Below are positions 1 to 8,392 of a stretch of DNA of 64,000 bases, piece by piece. Within the stretch, counting starts at the first letter, position 1. Every line of letters starts with the position of its first letter. Under the pieces are notes generated by a model, which was not told the DNA's origin, did not search any database, and saw nothing but the letters and a program-made list of their open reading frames with translations. This stretch comes from G963717155 sp963717155 (GTDB lineage Bacteria; Actinomycetota; Thermoleophilia; Gaiellales; JALYLC01). The translations under genes and the position numbers were made by a program. Where the stretch lies: positions 3,410,001-3,474,000 of the forward strand of contig OY970326.1 in assembly GCA_963717155.1 (NCBI GenBank), given 5' to 3'.

Positions 1-185
1 TCTCGTTTCTCGGGCTCGGCACGCAGCCGCCCACGTCGGACTGGGGCGGCATGCTCTCGGACGCGCAACAGGGCATCTTCCAGTCGTGGACGGGGGTCAT
101 CCCGCCCGCGCTCGCGATCGTGCTGCTCGTCGTCTCGTTCAGCCTGTTCGCCGATCGCATGGCAGACCGTAGCGAGCGGCGCTGA
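1..185 (+). CDS. ABC transporter permease, C-terminal end (DppC/OppC-like), partial
   Basis: Only the last 60 or so codons are inside the window, read in the frame that ends at the TGA at 183-185. They give FLGLGTQPPTSDWGGML followed by a hydrophobic stretch (PPALAIVLLVVSFSLF) and a short charged tail. This is the usual C-terminus of the inner-membrane permease of dipeptide/oligopeptide importers: the last cytoplasmic loop, then the final membrane helix. The next gene, an ATPase, begins 3 bases after the stop, so the two belong to one transporter operon. The N-terminal part and substrate specificity cannot be judged from here. Confidence 0.85.
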   Translation, partial: SFLGLGTQPPTSDWGGMLSDAQQGIFQSWTGVIPPALAIVLLVVSFSLFADRMADRSERR

Positions 186-187
186 GC

Positions 188-1196
188 GTGGCCGGGCCAC
201 TCGTCGAGCTCCGGCACGTCACGACCCGCCTTCGCACGGCCCAGGGCAGACGGGCCGCGCTCGTCGACGTCGACTGCACGATCGACCGCGGAGAGATCGT
301 CGGTCTCGTCGGCGAGTCCGGGAGCGGCAAGTCGATGACGGCCCGCACGATCATCCGCGCCCTGCCGCGAGGCGCGACGACGACGGGCGACGTCCTGTTC
401 GATGGCGAGGACATGCTGACCTGCTCGGCGCGGCGGTTGCGCGAGCTGCGAGGCCAGCGGCTCGCGATGATCTTCCAGGAGCCGCGCGCCTACGTCGACC
501 CGCTCTGGCGCGTCGAGGACCACCTGACCGAGGGCATGCGCGTGCACGACCACGTCGATCGCGCGACCGCCCGCGACCGCGCGACCGAGCTGCTCGAGCA
601 GGTGGGCATCGACGACGCGCGGCGACGTCTGCGGCAGTACCCGGGCGAGCTCTCGGGAGGCATGCTGCAGCGCGTGATGATCGCCGGTGCGCTTGCCGGC
701 GACCCGGACCTCCTGATCGCGGACGAGGCCACGACGGCGCTGGACGTGACGACCCAGGCCGAGATCGTGCGCATCCTCGAGCCGTCTGCGCAGCGAGCGC
801 GGACTCGCGGTGCTGTTCATCACGCACGACCTCGCGCTCGCCTCCACGATCTGCGACCGCATCTGCGTGATGTACGCGGGCCGCATCGTCGAGTCTCAGC
901 GTCGGAGCGGTATCTTCGACACGCCGAGCCATCCGTACACGCATGCCCTGCTCGCCGCGCGCCCGAGCATCCACGCACGTCGCGAGGAGGGCCTGCAGGT
1001 CATCCCAGGCCGCCCGACGAGCGCGATGAACGCGCCGTCCGGCTGCGCGTTCCATCCGCGCTGTCCGTTCGCCGCCGAGGACGCCGGCTGCATGACCGTC
1101 GTCCCCACGCTCGAGCACGTCGACGCCACGCTCGTCGCCTGCCTGCGACACGAGCACGTGCGAAGAAGCCTCCTCGGCGAGGGGGTGTCGGCATGA
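188..1196 (+). CDS. Peptide/nickel-type ABC transporter ATPase (DppD-like), frameshifted
   Basis: First of two ATPases that would power the peptide-type importer. From the GTG at 188 it shows a Walker A (GESGSGKS), Q-loop (IFQEPRAYVDP), signature LSGGMLQR and Walker B region (LLIADEATTALD). Near 782-783 the frame changes: one surplus C in gagccgtctg moves the rest into the frame that reads VLFITHDLALAS and the C-terminal oligopeptide-ATPase tail with its Cys-rich piece (GCAFHPRCPF), ending at 1196. Without that base the product would be about 335 residues, normal for DppD. The unshifted frame happens to stay open through this tail and runs into the next ATPase, which gives a misleading 622-codon fusion. 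A real mutation or a base-calling error would look alike. Confidence 0.85.
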
Positions 1197-2056
1197 GCGA
1201 GCCCGCGCGCTCGTCGGACGTGCTCCTCGAGGTGACGGGTCTGCACAAGGAGTTCAGCCTGCGCGGGGGCTTCGGCCGGACGGCTGACGTGATCCACGCG
1301 GTTCGCGATCTCGATTTCACGCTCAACCGGCATGGCTCGCTCGCGATCGTGGGCGAGTCCGGGTCGGGGAAGACGACGACCGCGCGAATCATCGTCGGGC
1401 TCGAGACGGCGACCTCCGGGCGCGTGCAGTTCGAGGGACACGACCTCTCGGTGGCACCGAAGCGCGCCGAGCGGCGCGCACGCGCTCGCGACGTGCAGAT
1501 GGTCTTCCAGAACCCGTACGCATCCCTGAATCCCCGCGACACGGCCGAGCAGGCGCTCGCCGAGATGCTGTCGTTCCACCGCATCGTCCCGGCCCGCGCA
1601 CGCAAGGCGCGCATCGAGGAGCTGCTGCACCAGGTCGGCATCGACGAGCAGGAGGGTCGGCGCCGACCTCGCGAGCTCTCGGGCGGCCAGTGCCAGCGCA
1701 TCGCAATCGCGCGGGCGCTGGCGGCGGAACCGCAGCTGATCGTGCTCGACGAGGCAGTCTCGGCTCTCGACGTCTCGACGCAGGCCCAGATCCTGAACCT
1801 GCTCGCGAGCCTCCGGCGCAGCCTCAGCGTCACGCTGCTGATGATCTCGCACGACCTGGCCGTCGTCCGCCAGGTCGCCGACGACGTCGTGGTCATGCAT
1901 CGCGGCGAGGCGGTCGAGCGGGGCGCGGTCGAGCAGGTGTTGAGCGCGCCGCAGCACCCGTACACGCAGCGTCTGATCGCATCCGTCCCGGACGGGCCCG
2001 GCTCCCTTGCGATTGCGTCTCCGTCGTCCACCCCCACTCGGGAGCCGCATCCATGA
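1193..2056 (+). CDS. Peptide/nickel-type ABC transporter ATPase (DppF-like)
   Basis: Second ATPase of the importer, 287 residues, starting at the ATG that overlaps the previous stop (ATGA at 1193-1196). Visible are Walker A (GESGSGKTTTAR), Q-loop (MVFQNPYASLNP), signature (LSGGQCQR), Walker B with DEAVSALD in place of the commoner DEPTSALD, the H-switch (LLMISHDLAVV) and the HPYTQRL tail typical of the oligopeptide/dipeptide family. Together with the preceding permease tail and ATPase it forms a dpp/opp-type unit. The substrate may be a peptide, but family members also import sugars and amino-sugar oligomers, and the catabolic genes downstream fit that. Confidence 0.9.
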   Translation: MSEPARSSDVLLEVTGLHKEFSLRGGFGRTADVIHAVRDLDFTLNRHGSLAIVGESGSGKTTTARIIVGLETATSGRVQFEGHDLSVAPKRAERRARARDVQMVFQNPYASLNPRDTAEQALAEMLSFHRIVPARARKARIEELLHQVGIDEQEGRRRPRELSGGQCQRIAIARALAAEPQLIVLDEAVSALDVSTQAQILNLLASLRRSLSVTLLMISHDLAVVRQVADDVVVMHRGEAVERGAVEQVLSAPQHPYTQRLIASVPDGPGSLAIASPSSTPTREPHP

Positions 2057-2808
2057 CCGCATTCGTGACAGGCGCCGGGACCGGCATCGGCGCGGCGACG
2101 GCCCGCGCACTCGCCCGTGCCGGGCACGCCGTTGCCGTCGCCGACCTCGATCTCGACTCCGCCGAGCGCGTCGCGGCCGAGCTGCCGGACGCCAGGGCGT
2201 TCGCGATCGACGTGCGCGATGGAGCCTCGATCCGCGCGGCCTGCGCGAACGCCGTCGCGACGCTCGGGCCGCTCGACGTCTGGACCTCGTGTGCCGGCGT
2301 CTCGAGCATGGGGCGCTTCGTCGACCTCTCCGAGGATGAGATCGACTGGAACCTCGACGTCAACGCACGGGGCGTGATCCTCTGCGGCCAGGTCGCGGCC
2401 AGGCAGTTCATCGCGCAGGGCAACGGCGGCATCGTGGTCAACGTCGCGTCAATGGCGGGCAAGCGCGGCGGTGTGTCGTTCCTCGCGCACTACATCGCCT
2501 CCAAGTTCGCGGTCGTCGGGTTGACCCAGGCGATGGCCTTCGAGCTCGCGAGCGAGAACATCCGTGTCAACTGCGTGTGTCCGGGTTACGTCGACACCGG
2601 CATGCAGGACCGGGAGATCGTGTGGGAGGCAGAGCTGCGTGGCATGACGACCGACGAGGTGATCGCGGCACACCTCGACGACACGCCGCAGCGCCGGACG
2701 CAGAGCGCCGATGACGTCGCGGGCCTGATCGCCTTCCTCGCAAGCGACGCCGCCTCGACGATCACGGGCGAGGCCGTCGCGATCAATGGCGGTTCGTTCA
2801 TGGACTAG
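2053..2808 (+). CDS. Short-chain dehydrogenase/reductase (SDR)
   Basis: Classical SDR of 251 residues, an NAD(P)-dependent oxidoreductase of the cytoplasm. The N-terminal Rossmann motif is TGAGTGIG (residues 6-13). The catalytic set is a Ser in NVASMAG (about residue 133), Tyr147 and Lys151 in HYIASK. The PGYVDTGM segment follows, and the C-terminal TGEAVAINGGSFMD is standard. The ATG overlaps the stop of the ATPase before it (ATGA), so it is co-translated with the transporter and probably oxidises an imported polyol or sugar. The exact substrate cannot be read from sequence; sequence style is close to sorbitol/galactitol-type and 3-oxoacyl-like SDRs. Confidence 0.9.
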   Translation: MTAFVTGAGTGIGAATARALARAGHAVAVADLDLDSAERVAAELPDARAFAIDVRDGASIRAACANAVATLGPLDVWTSCAGVSSMGRFVDLSEDEIDWNLDVNARGVILCGQVAARQFIAQGNGGIVVNVASMAGKRGGVSFLAHYIASKFAVVGLTQAMAFELASENIRVNCVCPGYVDTGMQDREIVWEAELRGMTTDEVIAAHLDDTPQRRTQSADDVAGLIAFLASDAASTITGEAVAINGGSFMD

Positions 2809-2826
2809 ACTCGGCCGGCGCACGAC

Positions 2827-3615
2827 GTGGATACGCCCGTTCATCCAACGACGCCCGAGCCGGGTGCAATGCGGCGCGATCGCCGACCGCTGCCGCTCCA
2901 GTTGCGTGACCGGATTCTCGCCACGATCCGCGAGGACGGGCTACGTCCTGGCGACCAGGTGCCGCCGGAGGCTGAGCTGGCGAAGCGGTTCGAGGTCGGG
3001 CGCTCGACCGTCCGGGAAGCGGTCAAGCTGCTCGAGCGCGACGGCGTGATCGAGGTGAGGCATGGAGTCGGCAGCTTCGTCTCCGCGGTCGCCGAGCTCG
3101 GATCGGAGCGCCCGATCACGCAGCTCGAGGGCGTGACCGAGATGATGCGCCACCTCGGCTACCCGGTCGAGAACGTGGTGCTGCAGGTCGAGGAGCGCGC
3201 TGCGACCGATGAGGAACGACGCACCCTCGGTCTTCCTGCCGACGCCGTCGTCGTGGCGCTCGAGCGACTACGCGTGCACGAGGGCACGCCATTCGTCTAC
3301 TCGCTGAACCTGTTCGGACGCGATCTCTTCGCGGCGGGGTCGCTGGATGACGTCGACTGGAGCCAGTCGCTGCTCGGCATGCTCGAGGCCGCCGGCAACC
3401 CGGCGGTCACGTCGGTCGCGGAGATCCACGCGGTCGAGGCGCCCGGTCGGCTGCGCGAGCTCGCGCCCGAGCTCGCCGACGCGCCGTGGCTGATGATCAC
3501 CGAGACCTGCGTGAACGCGACGGGCCGTCCGATCCTCACCGCACGCGACTACCACCGCGCCGACGTCTTCGCGTTTCACGTCGTGCGACATCCGTTGCGC
3601 GACGGCCGTAGCTAG
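2827..3615 (+). CDS. GntR-family regulator, HutC/UTRA type
   Basis: Transcription factor of 262 residues if the GTG at 2827 is used; an ATG at 2869 is an alternative that would start just before the DNA-binding domain. The winged helix (LQLRDRILATIREDGLRPGD, then PPEAELAKRFEVGRSTVREA) occupies roughly residues 20-85. The remainder matches the UTRA effector domain, with alternating strands and the ending DYHRADVFAFHVVRHP. HutC-type members usually bind a sugar phosphate or carboxylate and repress the adjacent operon. It follows the SDR by 18 bases. A second, similar regulator lies at 4714, so two paralogous repressors serve this cluster. Confidence 0.88.
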   Translation: MDTPVHPTTPEPGAMRRDRRPLPLQLRDRILATIREDGLRPGDQVPPEAELAKRFEVGRSTVREAVKLLERDGVIEVRHGVGSFVSAVAELGSERPITQLEGVTEMMRHLGYPVENVVLQVEERAATDEERRTLGLPADAVVVALERLRVHEGTPFVYSLNLFGRDLFAAGSLDDVDWSQSLLGMLEAAGNPAVTSVAEIHAVEAPGRLRELAPELADAPWLMITETCVNATGRPILTARDYHRADVFAFHVVRHPLRDGRS

Positions 3616-3616
3616 C

Positions 3617-4630
3617 TCAGGTCGCGGGTCGCACGAGGATCTTCCCGGCCTCCGGGAAGTTGCGCACGTCCATCGTCCGGCCGACATCCTCGAGACCTAC
3701 GGTGTCGGTGATCACGCTGCCCATGTCCAGCCGGCCCGACACCACGAGGTCGATCGCGCGCTGGTGCGTGTGCGGGTTGTTCAGCGAGCCGACGATGCGC
3801 AGCTCGTCCTCGTTGATCCGGAACGGGCTGATCTCGATGCGGGCGGACTCGGGGTAGACGGCGAACAGCAGCACGGTGCCGCCACGGCGCACGACATCGA
3901 CGGCGGTCACGGCCGCGGCGGGATTGCCGGACGCCTCGATCACGACGTCGGGACCGGCAGTCTCCCGCACGCTCTGCAGCGTCGCGACAAGCTCGGAGGG
4001 GTCGCACACGAGGTCGGCACCCGAGAGTGCCGCGAGCTTCTGGCGTGAGCGGTTCGGCTCGACCGCCACGATCGTCCCGGCCCCCTGCATCCGCGCGAGC
4101 TGGATCAGGATGCACCCGATCGGACCGCTGCCGAGGACGGTCACGAGGTCGCCCGCAACGATCGCCGCCCGGTCGATGCCGTGGACGCAGCACGCGATCG
4201 GCTCGATCTGCGAGCCGATGTCGAGCGAGATGCCGTCCGGCAGGCTGTAGGCGTAGCGTGCGGGCACCGCCACGAGCTCGGCGAAGCCGCCCGCCTGTCC
4301 TACGCCGAGCGGGGTCAATCCGCTGCACAGGTGGTCGACGCCGTGGCGGCAGAAGTAGCAGACGTCGTCGACCACGTTCGGGTCGGCGGTGATGCGGTCG
4401 CCGATCGACAGACCGCCGACATCGGCTCCACAGGCGATCACGGTGCCGGAGAGCTCGTGGCCCAGGGTCAGCGGGTAGGGCACGGTGTAGTCGCCGTTGT
4501 AGATCGCGCGGTCCGTGCCGCACACGCCGCACGCGGCGACGCGCACGATCACCTCGTCCGGTGCGGGCTCGGGGTCGGGGAGCGTCGTGACGTCGAGGCG
4601 CCGGGGGCCCAGCAGAACCGCGGCGCGCAT
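3617..4630 (-). CDS. Zinc-dependent medium-chain alcohol/polyol dehydrogenase
   Basis: MDR-family NAD(P)-linked dehydrogenase of 337 residues, of the sorbitol/threonine dehydrogenase type. The catalytic zinc site is visible as CGVCGTD (residues 34-40) and GHE. The Rossmann motif is VLGSGPIG. The structural-zinc loop is unusual: where relatives have four cysteines, here the first is replaced by aspartate (VDDVCYFCRHGVDHLC). It converges with the GntR gene (one base between the stops) and is divergent from the second GntR gene, with an 83-base shared promoter region. A role in oxidising a sugar alcohol or sugar taken up by this cluster is inferred from position. Confidence 0.88.
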   Translation of the reverse strand: MRAAVLLGPRRLDVTTLPDPEPAPDEVIVRVAACGVCGTDRAIYNGDYTVPYPLTLGHELSGTVIACGADVGGLSIGDRITADPNVVDDVCYFCRHGVDHLCSGLTPLGVGQAGGFAELVAVPARYAYSLPDGISLDIGSQIEPIACCVHGIDRAAIVAGDLVTVLGSGPIGCILIQLARMQGAGTIVAVEPNRSRQKLAALSGADLVCDPSELVATLQSVRETAGPDVVIEASGNPAAAVTAVDVVRRGGTVLLFAVYPESARIEISPFRINEDELRIVGSLNNPHTHQRAIDLVVSGRLDMGSVITDTVGLEDVGRTMDVRNFPEAGKILVRPAT

Positions 4631-4649
4631 CAGTACCTGGGCGAGAGAG

Positions 4650-4667
4650 CAGACATCAGTCGTCTGA
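4650..4667. promoter_or_regulatory. Candidate GntR operator between divergent genes
   Basis: Within the 83-base gap between the dehydrogenase (-) and the GntR gene (+) lies CAGAC-N7-GTCTG (4650-4666), overlapping TCAG-N4-CTGA (4656-4667). Its place, 50 bases before the regulator start and 20 from the dehydrogenase start, suits an operator controlling both directions. The half-sites are short, so this is tentative. Confidence 0.35.
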
Positions 4668-4713
4668 TAACGTAGGCCGCCGACGGGTTCGAGTCAAGGA
4701 GAGGTCGGGTCGA

Positions 4714-5505
4714 GTGAGCACGAGATCTCGAGATCGGTCGGCCGAGCGGGACGATCGTCGGCCGACGATCCGCCGGGTGCTGGACGAGATCTCGGAGTTC
4801 ATCCGTAGCTCGGGTCTCGAGTCGGGCGACCGGCTCCCCTCGGAGACCGACCTCGCCGCGCGATTCGGCGTCGCGCGGGGCAGCGTGCGCGAGGCGTTGA
4901 AGCTGCTCGAGCAGGACGGGTTGATCGACGTCCGCCACGGCCGCGGGCGCTTCGTATCCGGCCTCAGCCGGTTCTCGGTCAGCTCGCCCGTCACGTCGTT
5001 CGAGAGCGTCACCGAGATGGTCGCGGGCCGTGGGCTCGCGCTCGAGACACGCGTCCTGTCGGTGGAGCGCGCCCCGGCGAACGGCACCGAGACGATCGAG
5101 CTCGGACTCGGGCCGGACGACGAGGTGGTGCGTCTACGCCGGCTGCGTCTCGGCGACGGCGAGCTGGTGCTCTACTCGTCGAACGTCTTCGCGGCATCGC
5201 TGCTCGCAGGACGGGAGCTCGACGCCGTCGACTTCTCCGGATCGCTCGTCGAGTGGCTCGCGAGCGCGGGACGGCGGCCGGTGTCGTCGGCGGCCCACAT
5301 CCGCGCGACGAAGCTCCCTGACGACATCGCGGGCCGCCCGGAGACGGCGACCGGGCGTGCGTGGCTGCTCGTGTCCGAGATCTGCATCGATCGAACGGGC
5401 GCGCCGGTGTTGCAATCGCTCGACTACCACCGCGGCGACATCTTCAGCTTCCAGGTGCTCCGCCGGCGGATACAACACGACCACGTAGGAGCGCTGTATG
5501 CGTGA
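4714..5505 (+). CDS. GntR-family regulator, HutC/UTRA type (second copy)
   Basis: Regulator of 263 residues from a GTG start. The N-terminal winged helix (IRRVLDEISEFIRSSGLESG, then LPSETDLAARFGVARGSVRE) is followed by a UTRA-type ligand domain ending in LDYHRGDIFSFQVLRRR. It resembles the regulator at 2827 along its whole length, which suggests a duplication within the cluster. It overlaps the next gene by 8 bases, so it is translated with the SIS/kinase genes and probably controls them. An 18-base perfect palindrome lies inside its codons 14-19 (4753-4770). Confidence 0.88.
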   Translation: MSTRSRDRSAERDDRRPTIRRVLDEISEFIRSSGLESGDRLPSETDLAARFGVARGSVREALKLLEQDGLIDVRHGRGRFVSGLSRFSVSSPVTSFESVTEMVAGRGLALETRVLSVERAPANGTETIELGLGPDDEVVRLRRLRLGDGELVLYSSNVFAASLLAGRELDAVDFSGSLVEWLASAGRRPVSSAAHIRATKLPDDIAGRPETATGRAWLLVSEICIDRTGAPVLQSLDYHRGDIFSFQVLRRRIQHDHVGALYA

Positions 5506-6556
5506 GCTTCAGCAGCACGTCGACGAGGCCCTCGAGAGCCTCTATTTCAGCGGCGCGAAGATCGACGAGCACCTGAGGCGATTCCTCGACGACCGGCACG
5601 ATGCGTGCGTCGAATGCGGCCGGCAGTCGCTGCGCGGCGCGCGCCAGCTCTACCTGGTCGGCAGCGGAGGATCGTTCGCGGTCATGCAGACTGCGAAGTA
5701 CATCCTCGACGCCGTGATCGACATACCGATCGACGCGCTCCCGTCCTACGAGCTGATCTGGCGCGCAGGCGTACGCCTGGACGAGAATGCGCTGGTGGTG
5801 ATCTCGTCGTACTCGGGCGAGACCGAGGACAGCGTCGCGGCGCTCCGCCATGCGAAGCAGCGCGCAGCGAAGACGGTCGCGATCGTCGGAAAGATCGACA
5901 GCACCATGGCTCGCGAGGCCGATGTCGTCATCCCGTACGAGAGCGGCGCGATCTTCGAGCTCCCGATCGCGGCGCTGATCCTGATGGCGTCCGGCTTCGC
6001 GGAGGGGACGGCGTCTGCCCCGGCCGTCGAGTCGCTCGTGGACGGCCTCGACGCGCTCCCCGGAGTCCTGCGGCGGACGCTGGACGAGGAGGCGACGAAG
6101 GCCGAGGGGCGGGCGCGGGAGCTCCTCCACGACCAGCACCTGTACGTGCTCGGCTCGGGGCCGCTCGCACCGCTCGCCTACAAGGTCGCGATGAGCGTGA
6201 TCATGGAGAACCTGCGTATCGGGGCGACGTACTCGGACGCCTCCGAGTGGCGCCACGGCCCTGCCGAGGCGCTCGAGCGCATGCGCGGCACCTTCATCGT
6301 GCTGCTCGGCACCGACGCGTCGCGTGATGTGACGCTGCGCACGGCCTCGTTCTGCGAGGCGAACGGCTCGCGGGTCATCACCTACGACGCGGCCGACCTC
6401 GGCGATGTACACCCCCTGCTCGTGCCGATTGTGATGAACTCCCACACGCAATGGCTGATCGTCTACTCGGCGATCCTGCGGGGGATCACGAACCTCGACG
6501 ACCGCGTCTTCATGGGCCGCCACGTGCTGGCTACCGGTGGCGCAACATGGCCGTGA
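5498..6556 (+). CDS. Double-SIS-domain sugar-phosphate isomerase/deglycase-like protein
   Basis: Protein of 352 residues with two SIS domains, the fold that binds phosphosugars and their amine adducts. The first is marked by YLVGSGGSFAVMQ and ISSYSGETEDSVAAL, the second by YVLGSGPLAPLAYKVAMSV and the conserved SEWRHGPAE segment shared with GlmS and FrlB. No glutaminase domain precedes it, so it is not glucosamine synthase itself. Members of this group split or isomerise amino-sugar phosphates, for example fructoselysine-6-phosphate deglycase. The PfkB kinase 7 bases downstream would supply the phosphorylated substrate, which is the FrlB/FrlD arrangement. That function is an inference from the pairing. 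Confidence 0.85.
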   Translation: MRELQQHVDEALESLYFSGAKIDEHLRRFLDDRHDACVECGRQSLRGARQLYLVGSGGSFAVMQTAKYILDAVIDIPIDALPSYELIWRAGVRLDENALVVISSYSGETEDSVAALRHAKQRAAKTVAIVGKIDSTMAREADVVIPYESGAIFELPIAALILMASGFAEGTASAPAVESLVDGLDALPGVLRRTLDEEATKAEGRARELLHDQHLYVLGSGPLAPLAYKVAMSVIMENLRIGATYSDASEWRHGPAEALERMRGTFIVLLGTDASRDVTLRTASFCEANGSRVITYDAADLGDVHPLLVPIVMNSHTQWLIVYSAILRGITNLDDRVFMGRHVLATGGATWP

Positions 6557-6563
6557 TCGCGGC

Positions 6564-7544
6564 ATGACGACCGGGCGCGTCTGCGTCGTCGGGAATCTCA
6601 CGACCGACCTGATCATCCACCAGGTGCCGGCGCTTCCGGGGTGGGGGCAGGAGACGGTGGGAGCCGGGCACGCGAGCGTCGCCGCCGGGCAGGCGGCATA
6701 CCTCGCGCTCGGCCTGCGCGGCCTCGGCTGCGAGACGCAGGTCGTCGGAGTCGTGGGCGACGACCTCGAGGGCGCCCGGATCCGCGACGGGCTCGCCGCG
6801 GGCGGGATCGACGTCAGCTCGATCGTGACGTCCGACGACCTCCCGACTGCGATCACCGTGGCGCTCGTCCGGCCCGACGGCGAGCGCGCGTTCATCTCGG
6901 ACCTCGCCTGCCAGCGAGTGCTGGACGTTGGCGTCGTCGAGCAGTTCTGGCCCCGCGTCGCCGAGAGCGCCGCCATCTGTCTCGTCGGGCTGTTCAACCT
7001 GCCGTCGATGACGCCGGACGGCGCGCTCCCGTTCCTCGCCCGCGCGCGCGCACACGGCGTGCGAACCATGCTCGACACCGGGTGGGACCCCGGCCAGTGG
7101 CAAGCCGCCACCATCGCCTCGATGGGCCGCCTGCTCGCCGAGGTCGATGTCTTCCTGCCGAACCTCGACGAGGCCGAGGCGCTCACCGGACTCCGCGACC
7201 CGACCGCCGCGGCCGCTGCTCTGCACCGCCACGGCGTCGGCACGGTCGTCGTGAAGTGCGGTCGCGACGGGTGTGTGGGCCGCACAGGCGAGCGCGTCGA
7301 GTACGCGGCGGCATTCGCCGTCGAGGTGCACGACGCCGTCGGCGCAGGCGACGCCTTCGACGCCGGATTCATGTACGCCCACCTCGAGGGGCGGGATCTT
7401 GCCGAGTGCATGACGTTCGGCAACGCGGCGGCGGCGCTGTACGTCTCACGTCGCACGAACCGTCACCCGACGGCGAACGAGGTACGCGCGACGATCAACA
7501 GCGCGACCCAGACTCGCACGACGTCCACGGCAGGAGCGCCTTGA
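6564..7544 (+). CDS. PfkB-family carbohydrate kinase
   Basis: Ribokinase/PfkB-type kinase of 326 residues that would phosphorylate a sugar or sugar adduct with ATP. The N-terminal beta strand and substrate loop (CVVGNLTTDLIIHQVP, GWGQETVGAGHASVAAGQAA), and the C-terminal anion-hole and catalytic-base motif DAVGAGDAFDAGF near residue 256, are all intact. I chose the ATG at 6564 because it follows the SIS gene closely and begins right at the first beta strand; an earlier in-frame start at 6537 would overlap the SIS gene. The stop is shared in a TTGA overlap with the amidohydrolase. Confidence 0.9.
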   Translation: MTTGRVCVVGNLTTDLIIHQVPALPGWGQETVGAGHASVAAGQAAYLALGLRGLGCETQVVGVVGDDLEGARIRDGLAAGGIDVSSIVTSDDLPTAITVALVRPDGERAFISDLACQRVLDVGVVEQFWPRVAESAAICLVGLFNLPSMTPDGALPFLARARAHGVRTMLDTGWDPGQWQAATIASMGRLLAEVDVFLPNLDEAEALTGLRDPTAAAAALHRHGVGTVVVKCGRDGCVGRTGERVEYAAAFAVEVHDAVGAGDAFDAGFMYAHLEGRDLAECMTFGNAAAALYVSRRTNRHPTANEVRATINSATQTRTTSTAGAP

Positions 7545-8392
7545 TCGACATCCACACGCACCCTGTCCAGATCGCCGAGCTCTTCGAGGACGACCCGACG
7601 CTCGAGCATGCGGTGCGCAACGTGTTCGGGCTGTTCATGCCCGTGCAGCCCGCGAGGACGTACTTCGCCCACCTCGACGAGGCGGGCATCGATCGGGCAG
7701 TCGTGTTACCGATCGACTGCTCGACGGCGCATGGCTGCACGGTCGTCTCGAACGAGCAGATCGCGTGGCTCGTCGAGCGCTATCCCAGGCTGATCGGGTT
7801 CGCCTCGGTCGACCCCGGACTCGCCGACGCTCCCGACGTGCTGCGTCACGCCGTCTCGGAGTACGGACTGCGCGGCCTCAAGCTCGACCCCGCGCTGCAG
7901 CGCTTCGCGATCGATGACGAGGAGCGCGCCTTCCCGGTGTACGCGGCATGCGTCGAGCTCGACATACCGGTGATGGTGCACTGCGGGCTGAGCTGGGCGC
8001 GCGCCGGGCGCTCGTCGTATGCGCACCCGCTCGGCCTCGAGGCTGTCGTCCACGCATTCCCGCAGCTCCGCGTGATCATCCCGCACCTCGGCTGGCCATG
8101 GGTCAACGAGGCCGTCATGCTCGCGATCAAGCATCGCAACGTGTACCTCGACACCTCGGTGCTCTTCAGCGGCACGCCCTCTGAGTCGCTGCGCCACGTC
8201 GTTGACAACGTGATCGGGCGCGAGGTCTTCGATCGCAGCCTGCCCGACCAGATCCTGTTCGGGTCGAACTACCCGCGGGTCGACCCGAAGCGCGCGATGT
8301 GGGCCGTCCGCGAGATGGAGTTCCGCACGTCGCTCGAGGAGCGGCTGTTCGAGAAGAACGCCCTGTCCGTGCTCGGGGAGGCTGCGAGATGA
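7541..8392 (+). CDS. Amidohydrolase of the ACMSD/COG2159 type
   Basis: TIM-barrel metal-dependent hydrolase or decarboxylase of 283 residues. The start is a TTG (7541) overlapping the kinase stop (TTGA) and preceded by a CAGGAG ribosome site about 7 bases upstream; the protein begins LIDIHTHPVQ. The N-terminal HTH metal motif, the internal VMVHCGLSW, IIPHLGWPW and NVYLDTSVLFSG segments, and FGSNYPRVDP with its barrel-end Asp, are typical of the ACMSD-like family. Its substrate is unknown; in this operon it could release an amine or carboxyl group from a sugar conjugate. It overlaps the next gene in an ATGA. Confidence 0.85.
   Translation: MIDIHTHPVQIAELFEDDPTLEHAVRNVFGLFMPVQPARTYFAHLDEAGIDRAVVLPIDCSTAHGCTVVSNEQIAWLVERYPRLIGFASVDPGLADAPDVLRHAVSEYGLRGLKLDPALQRFAIDDEERAFPVYAACVELDIPVMVHCGLSWARAGRSSYAHPLGLEAVVHAFPQLRVIIPHLGWPWVNEAVMLAIKHRNVYLDTSVLFSGTPSESLRHVVDNVIGREVFDRSLPDQILFGSNYPRVDPKRAMWAVREMEFRTSLEERLFEKNALSVLGEAAR

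Noticed and set aside
188..2056. A single 622-codon fusion of both peptide-transporter ATPases
   Set aside because: After 783 the frame gives Arg/His noise, while the other frame gives the missing H-switch and C-terminal tail; it is two genes with one indel.
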